In this document: positions 6,439 through 10,332 of the stretch, in pieces
Numbering within the stretch: the stretch's first letter is position 1
How the letters are laid out: the number at the start of each line of letters is the position of its first letter
NCBI GenBank assembly: GCA_903821255.1
Contig: CAIJKT010001001.1
Location: forward strand, 1 to 10,332
Source of the DNA: an uncultured Lentisphaeria bacterium
GTDB taxonomy: Bacteria; Verrucomicrobiota; Lentisphaeria; Victivallales; Victivallaceae
DNA: 10,332 nucleotides
Direction: 5' to 3'
Notes under the pieces: model-generated
Databases searched by the model: none
Told to the model about the DNA's origin: nothing
What the model saw: only the letters and a program-made list of their open reading frames with translations
Program-made: the position numbers and the translations under genes

Positions 6439-9276
6439 ATGCGAAAATTTCTTTTGATGGCAGTTTTGCTGCCCACGATGATGTTCTCCATATCTGGACA
6501 AACCATACAAGCCTTACCGGTAAGTGAAAAAATCTCGCTGGACGGGAAACTGTCGGAAGACGCCTGGTCCAGGGCTCCTGAAAACGGACCGTTCAAGTTC
6601 CCGCAATCCATCAAAGGCGCCCCGTCTGCCGCCACCGGGTTCAAGGTATTGGCCGGGGATGATGCGTTGTACATCGGCATCACCTGCCGTGAACCGATGA
6701 TGAACAATCTGAAAATGGCGGCGATCGACCGCGGCGGGCTGGTTTACGCTGACGACTGTGTCGAAGTTTTCATTGACCCGACCAACCGCCGGACCAATTA
6801 TTATCATTTTATACTTTCAGCCAATAACGTCCAGTTGGATGACTACCGGATTGAGGCCGGGGCTAATACCAATGGTCCGTATGGCGGATTTTGGGAATCG
6901 GCGGTATTCCGGGGCAAGGATTTCTGGACTGCGGAAATTCGCATACCCTACCGTACATTCTTTTACACTCCGTCCGCCGAATTTAAGAAAGCATGGGCGT
7001 TTAACGTCTGCCGCGAACGCCAGCCGGTATTCGAAATATCCTCCTGGGCACAACTGAAGACCGACTTTCACGCCCCGGCGCTGTTCGGCACTCTGACCGG
7101 AGTTCCAGCAAAAAAGACGGCGGAGAACTTGAGAATAGATGTGGTGAGCTGCGACAGTCTGGAGCAAAGCGGCGACGGCTACACCGGCGAACTGCAAGTC
7201 TCCATTGATGCCGCGCAGGCCGCCGCCGGCAAGTACCGGCTGGAACTGGACTCCGCCGAATTTAACAACTACCGGACAGAGGTGGAAATTAAACCCGGTA
7301 AAAATACCGTTACTTTGAAAGGCGTCAAAATAAAATCTCCTGGCAAGTTTTCTGTGCCGTGCCGGTTGATTCGCGGCGATCAGGTGTTCGGACGCTATTA
7401 TCCGGTGTATCTGAAATACGCGCCGGTGGAATTTGTGTTCAGCGAACCGTTTTACCGTGGCTGCTTTTACCCCGGACAGCGGCATGATAAAATCAGCGGA
7501 ACAGTGAAAATCAATCTGCCGTCGGACACGCTTAAAGGCTGCAAGGCCGCAATTGAAGTAAACGGCGCCGGGCTGGCGCAGCAGCAGGAACGTCCGGTAA
7601 CCGGCAATAGCGTAAATTTTGACCTGGATGCATCGAAAATGACTCCCGGCAAAGCCGTGATAACAGTCAAGTTCTTATCCGGAGATAAAGTTGTCGTCAA
7701 TGGATCGTCCGAAGTGCAGATGCTGGAGTCGCGCAGTACAACAACAGTGTGGATAGATCGAGGACGGAATCTGGTAGTTGACGGCAAACCGGTCATCATG
7801 CGCGGCTGGTACGGCGGTCAGCCGGTCAGCAGAAATCAATATTTTGTCACTCAGTCCTACCTGGAAAAATATCCGATGCCCAAAGATAATTGTCCATCCG
7901 TACTCGAAGGCATATGGGCGGGGTTGGAACCGGAGCGTATTTCCTCCCAATTCAAATCTGAAATGACTAAGGATATAAAGCCGTCGCCGCAAGTATTTGA
8001 AGCGATCAAAAAGACAATCTACGAGAACCGCAACAAGAATTTCTGGTTGTATTATTTGTGCGATGAGCCGGAATGCCGGAAAATTTCGGCGATTTATCTG
8101 AAATATCTTTACGACTACATCAAGGAACTCGACCCGTACCATCCGGTGATGATAGTTTCGCGGGAACCTAAATCCTTTGTTGATGCATGCGATATCATCA
8201 ACCCGCACCCTTACATTAATCCGCGGCTCAATCCTGACCTGAAACGCACGTCCATGAGCGTGGTGTCGGCACAAAATTGCTGGAAAGCCGCTGAAGAGGC
8301 AGTCAAAGACCGTCCGGTGGCATTCTTCATGTGTCCGCAGGCCTTTAATTACAGTTTGCGCGACTGTTTTGCGGATAACCCGGATTTCGATGAAACCAAT
8401 GCGACGCTCTGGGACGGCATTGTTCATGGTTCCAAAGGAGCTACGCCGTTCTGTTACGCCATGTACACTGCCGGTACCGGCATGCACTATGCCTACGATT
8501 CCATTTATGATTCGCTGGCCGCGCTGTCTGATATGCTGACCGTTCCGGAACCGGCGCTGCCGGCAAAAGTCGAGTGCGCCTCCGGCATCGCGGATGTTAT
8601 GCTGAAAGTCGCTGATGGCAAAGCGCTGCTGATCGTGGTGAATCCGGACAACAAGCCGGCTAAAGTCACCGTTTCCGCCGATGCGCTGAAGCAATTCGAT
8701 AAATTGTTTACATTCCGTGATACGACAATTGCAACGCCGGCTGGCGGCAAACTGGAATTCAGTCTGGCGCCGCTGGAAGTTAAAATCCTGACCAGTCCGG
8801 CAATGGACAAAGGCCTGATGCCGATACCGCGTTTGCGGGAAAAACTTGCCGCCGATGAAAAAACGCTGGCCCAATCCGGTAATATTCTGTTCGGACGCGG
8901 TCGTGAAATCGAGTTTACCTGGAGCCCAAATACCTATACAGATATTTTGTCCATTCCTGTTTCGCTGACCGACGGTATTTCCAATGTTTACGGCTGGAAG
9001 CAGGCGGGCGGACAGAATGGCGGCTGGGTGGAGATGGTCTTCCCGACTTTCGTGCCGAAATTCTCGCGTGCGGTTATTTACGGCTATCCGCTGGACGGCA
9101 TGGAATTCCTGATCTGGCAAGAAGGTAAATGGCTGAAACTGGAATCTGCATCCGTTAAAAAGGAAAAATATTCCGCAGACCTGAACTTCGGCAGGCAGTA
9201 CAAGACCATTAAAATCAAGATCGTGCTGCCGAATGCCAAAGGCAACGGCGGACTTTACGAAGTGGAATTATACTAA
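6439..9276 (+). CDS. secreted CBM9-like / TIM-barrel glycosidase-like / discoidin-like multidomain protein
   Basis: A 945 aa exported protein. Residues 1-21 are a Sec signal peptide (MRKFLLMAVLLPTMMFSISG). Residues about 22-225 are a carbohydrate-binding family 9-like beta sandwich: ISLDGKLSEDAW (32-43), LYIGITCREP, YADDCVEVFIDP and WTAEIRIPYR are its hallmark strands. A linker of beta domains follows (about 230-430). At 435-460 TTTVWIDRGRNLVVDGKP leads into RGWYGG, the entry strand of a clan GH-A-like TIM barrel. YLCDEPE (539-545) holds Glu543 in the position of the acid/base of such barrels. No clear second catalytic glutamate is visible. A beta domain (about 700-790) and a discoidin/F5-8-like C-terminus (about 815-945, ending in LYEVELY) complete it. 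Only about 85 residues separate GWY from DEPE, fewer than I would expect for these barrels. AAAGGA (6426-6431) is 7 nt before the ATG. It probably binds and cleaves a polysaccharide outside the cytoplasm; the substrate is unknown. Confidence 0.75.
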   Translation: MRKFLLMAVLLPTMMFSISGQTIQALPVSEKISLDGKLSEDAWSRAPENGPFKFPQSIKGAPSAATGFKVLAGDDALYIGITCREPMMNNLKMAAIDRGGLVYADDCVEVFIDPTNRRTNYYHFILSANNVQLDDYRIEAGANTNGPYGGFWESAVFRGKDFWTAEIRIPYRTFFYTPSAEFKKAWAFNVCRERQPVFEISSWAQLKTDFHAPALFGTLTGVPAKKTAENLRIDVVSCDSLEQSGDGYTGELQVSIDAAQAAAGKYRLELDSAEFNNYRTEVEIKPGKNTVTLKGVKIKSPGKFSVPCRLIRGDQVFGRYYPVYLKYAPVEFVFSEPFYRGCFYPGQRHDKISGTVKINLPSDTLKGCKAAIEVNGAGLAQQQERPVTGNSVNFDLDASKMTPGKAVITVKFLSGDKVVVNGSSEVQMLESRSTTTVWIDRGRNLVVDGKPVIMRGWYGGQPVSRNQYFVTQSYLEKYPMPKDNCPSVLEGIWAGLEPERISSQFKSEMTKDIKPSPQVFEAIKKTIYENRNKNFWLYYLCDEPECRKISAIYLKYLYDYIKELDPYHPVMIVSREPKSFVDACDIINPHPYINPRLNPDLKRTSMSVVSAQNCWKAAEEAVKDRPVAFFMCPQAFNYSLRDCFADNPDFDETNATLWDGIVHGSKGATPFCYAMYTAGTGMHYAYDSIYDSLAALSDMLTVPEPALPAKVECASGIADVMLKVADGKALLIVVNPDNKPAKVTVSADALKQFDKLFTFRDTTIATPAGGKLEFSLAPLEVKILTSPAMDKGLMPIPRLREKLAADEKTLAQSGNILFGRGREIEFTWSPNTYTDILSIPVSLTDGISNVYGWKQAGGQNGGWVEMVFPTFVPKFSRAVIYGYPLDGMEFLIWQEGKWLKLESASVKKEKYSADLNFGRQYKTIKIKIVLPNAKGNGGLYEVELY

Positions 9277-9292
9277 AAAACAGAAGTCAAAT

Positions 9293-10060
9293 ATGGAACC
9301 GTTCAAGTACTCGATAAACACTAATATCTTCCGCAATTCCAAAACTTCGGCGGAAATCGTTGACCTATGCGTCAAAGCTGGCGCTGATGGCATTGAATGG
9401 GGTTTAAAGGCGCTGGAGAATGCTCCGTCCGATATCCGTGAAATGAATAAACTGACCGCCGATGCCGGTTTGGAAGTGATGGGTTATCTGAATGCCGGAA
9501 TAATGTGGAAAGATGATTTAATGCGCCAGTGGAGCGAAGCGCTGGCAAATTGTGAAGGCGGAACATTACGTGTCGCACATCCGTGGTTTGCCTGGGATTA
9601 CACGGAATCGCTACATCAGCCGGACAATTATCTTGATTTGGTAAAGCGGGCTAAAGATGCCTTGAAAATGCTGGAATCACTGTCGCGGGAATATCGAATC
9701 AAGTATGTGCTGGAAATGCACAGCGGCAGCATTGCCGCTGATCCATGGGCAATCCGTTACCTGATGGAGGATCTTGCCCCTGACTGTGTCGGCGCTATTT
9801 ATGATCCGGCCAATACCATCCTTGAAGGCTTCATCCGGCCTCGCGGAGCATGTGAACTGCTGGGACGGCATCTGGCATACGTCCACGCCAAAAATCTCAT
9901 TTTTGTGCCCCGGTCTTCTTATACAGAAACCATGAGGCCGCGAAGAATGCAATGGCAGTTTCAACGTACTTTTCTGGATCAGGGGATGATTGACTACGTC
10001 GAGATTTTCCATGCCTTAAAATATAGCGGATTCAATGGCTGGATATCACTTGAGGAATAA
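9293..10060 (+). CDS. sugar phosphate isomerase/epimerase (AP endonuclease 2-like TIM barrel), C-terminally truncated
   Basis: A 255 aa cytoplasmic TIM barrel of the xylose-isomerase-like superfamily, whose members isomerise or epimerise ketoses and inositol derivatives using a divalent metal. The metal ligands appear in order: Glu141 (VLEMHSG), Asp171 (IYDPAN), His198 (VHAKN) and Glu254 or Glu255 (WISLEE). The first three spacings (30 and 27) resemble those of tagatose/xylulose epimerases. GIEWG with Glu35 is the second barrel strand. The frame is open upstream to 9233 inside the previous gene, but ATG 9293, where homology-like sequence begins, leaves a 16 bp gap after that stop and is preferred; its ribosome site is weak (AGAAG, 9282-9286). 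The TAA at 10058-10060 comes directly after the last ligand, so the final alpha helix is missing. The same frame continues past it with helix-like sequence, pointing to a recent nonsense mutation or a sequencing error. Activity of the short form is doubtful. Exact substrate unknown. Confidence 0.8.
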   Translation: MEPFKYSINTNIFRNSKTSAEIVDLCVKAGADGIEWGLKALENAPSDIREMNKLTADAGLEVMGYLNAGIMWKDDLMRQWSEALANCEGGTLRVAHPWFAWDYTESLHQPDNYLDLVKRAKDALKMLESLSREYRIKYVLEMHSGSIAADPWAIRYLMEDLAPDCVGAIYDPANTILEGFIRPRGACELLGRHLAYVHAKNLIFVPRSSYTETMRPRRMQWQFQRTFLDQGMIDYVEIFHALKYSGFNGWISLEE

Positions 10061-10162
10061 AACTATGTCCGGGAGATTGCTGAAAGTATAAGCTTCCTGA
10101 AAGAATGCGCACAGGCGGCTCCCGAAGCGTTATGTGAACCATTCAGCACATTCAATAATTGA
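10061..10162 (+). pseudogene. detached C-terminal helix of the isomerase gene, after an in-frame TAA
   Basis: In the same frame as the isomerase, 33 sense codons follow the TAA and end at TGA (10160-10162). They read NYVREIAESISFLKECAQAA, then PEALCEPFSTFNN. REIAESISFLKEC has the charge and leucine spacing of the last amphipathic helix that closes this TIM-barrel family after the WISLEE strand. With this part the protein would be about 289 aa, the normal length. A single base substitution of a sense codon at 10058-10060 explains the break without a frameshift. Alternatives are stop-codon read-through or a base-calling error. Confidence 0.7.
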
Positions 10163-10175
10163 ATACAGTATTCAA
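10150..10175. repeat. two overlapping palindromes downstream of the isomerase frame
   Basis: ATTCAAT/ATTGAAT with a one-base centre (10150-10164) overlaps TTGAATAC/GTATTCAA with a one-base centre (10159-10175). The middle element is shared, giving three alternating half-sites. No T run follows, so a standard terminator is unlikely. It could be a regulator or recombination site, or the target area of the element to its right. Confidence 0.5.
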
Positions 10176-10218
10176 ACTAAGGAGTTGTTAGAAAATAACT
10201 GGAACTATTTTAGAAGTA

Positions 10219-10227
10219 TGCTATATT
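10219..10227 (+). promoter_or_regulatory. extended -10 promoter of the right-edge gene
   Basis: TG-C-TATATT (10219-10227) is an extended -10 element. The -35 region (TGGAAC, 10200-10205) is poor, as such promoters tolerate. Transcription would start near 10234, after the left arm of the hairpin that can hide the ribosome binding site. Confidence 0.4.
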
Positions 10228-10253
10228 ACCTTATATACCTTGGAGGTAATATA
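10222..10253 (+). promoter_or_regulatory. ribosome-binding-site-sequestering hairpin
   Basis: TATATTACCT (10222-10231) pairs perfectly with AGGTAATATA (10244-10253) across a 12 nt loop. The right arm takes in the AGG of the Shine-Dalgarno sequence GGAGG (10242-10246) and the first base of the ATG. A shorter alternative pairs ACCT (10237-10240) with AGGT (10244-10247). Transcripts entering from upstream would carry the full hairpin; those from the local promoter would lack its left arm. Confidence 0.55.
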
Positions 10254-10332
10254 TGGAACCCGGAACCGTTGCATCGTTTTTTACCGGTCTTAATGGATTG
10301 TTGCCGGAACGTTTTAAGCGGACGACAGCCGC
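10253..10332 (+). CDS. 5' end of an unrecognised gene, possibly a transposase (cut by window edge)
   Basis: ATG 10253 is 6 nt after a strong GGAGG (10242-10246) and opens 26 codons reading MEPGTVASFFTGLNGLLPER, then FKRTTA, to the window end. The protein is too short here for a family call. The FFTGLNGLLPERF pattern and the hairpin over its ribosome site suggest an insertion-sequence transposase, but no terminal inverted repeat can be checked because the right end is outside the window. Confidence 0.55.
   Translation, partial: MEPGTVASFFTGLNGLLPERFKRTTA

Noticed and set aside
7675..9120. Long open frame on the minus strand (481 codons) and many shorter minus-strand frames
   Set aside because: It is antisense to the well-supported secreted multidomain gene, has no family resemblance and no ribosome site, and reflects codon bias of the sense strand.
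9233..9292. Upstream in-frame start for the isomerase overlapping the previous gene
   Set aside because: The extra 20 residues do not fit the family, whose sequence begins at MEPFKYSINTN; the overlap with the preceding gene would be 44 bp.
9291..10260. Shared ATATGGAACC at the start of the isomerase and of the right-edge gene
   Set aside because: The match is only 10 bp and the following codons differ; no evidence of duplication.
1..10332. tRNA, rRNA, CRISPR arrays or defence systems
   Set aside because: No cloverleaf, ribosomal sequence, regularly spaced repeats or defence-type domains were seen on either strand.

Overview
The window reads as a bacterial chromosome segment, most likely from the PVC group and specifically a Lentisphaerota (Victivallis-like) organism. 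The best clues are a type II-secretion-like pseudopilin with the [17 protein letters not shown]-terminus followed by [12 protein letters not shown], a GntR-headed/LacI-bodied sugar regulator, and a secreted multidomain protein with a CBM9-like head. These occur together repeatedly in carbohydrate-degrading Lentisphaerae and Planctomycetes. The taxonomic call is inference, because no rRNA or other phylogenetic marker is present. All genes are on the plus strand.

Layout. 1-247 is non-coding, with a run of short hairpins followed by a good sigma70-type promoter. 248-1111 encodes an RmlD-like NAD(P)-dependent SDR reductase/epimerase. 1112-1247 holds an A/T tract and a strong promoter whose spacer and -10 box are covered by a perfect 10+10 bp palindrome. 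That promoter drives 1248-2357, an AraR-type GntR/LacI regulator that probably represses itself there. A pseudopilin with an H-X9-DG-type C-terminus follows (2445-3206), then a 233 bp gap without a convincing terminator or promoter.

3440-10060 looks like one operon for a glycan or sugar derivative. It contains a cytoplasmic six-hairpin glycosidase related to GH95 (3440-5509), a small secreted protein of unknown family (5545-6417), a large secreted CBM9-like/TIM-barrel/discoidin-like protein (6439-9276), and a sugar phosphate isomerase/epimerase-type TIM barrel (9293-10060). A plausible division of labour is extracellular binding and cleavage by the secreted pair, intracellular hydrolysis by the GH95-like enzyme, and isomerisation of the product by the TIM-barrel protein. 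The regulator would sense the sugar. No transporter is visible in the window.

The right edge looks disturbed. The isomerase frame is interrupted by a TAA just after its last expected metal ligand, and 33 further in-frame codons still look like the family's final helix. Beyond that lie two overlapping palindromes and the first 26 codons of an unrecognised gene. Its ribosome binding site sits in a 10 bp hairpin arm while its own extended -10 promoter overlaps the opposite arm. That arrangement is typical of insertion sequences that block read-through expression of their transposase.
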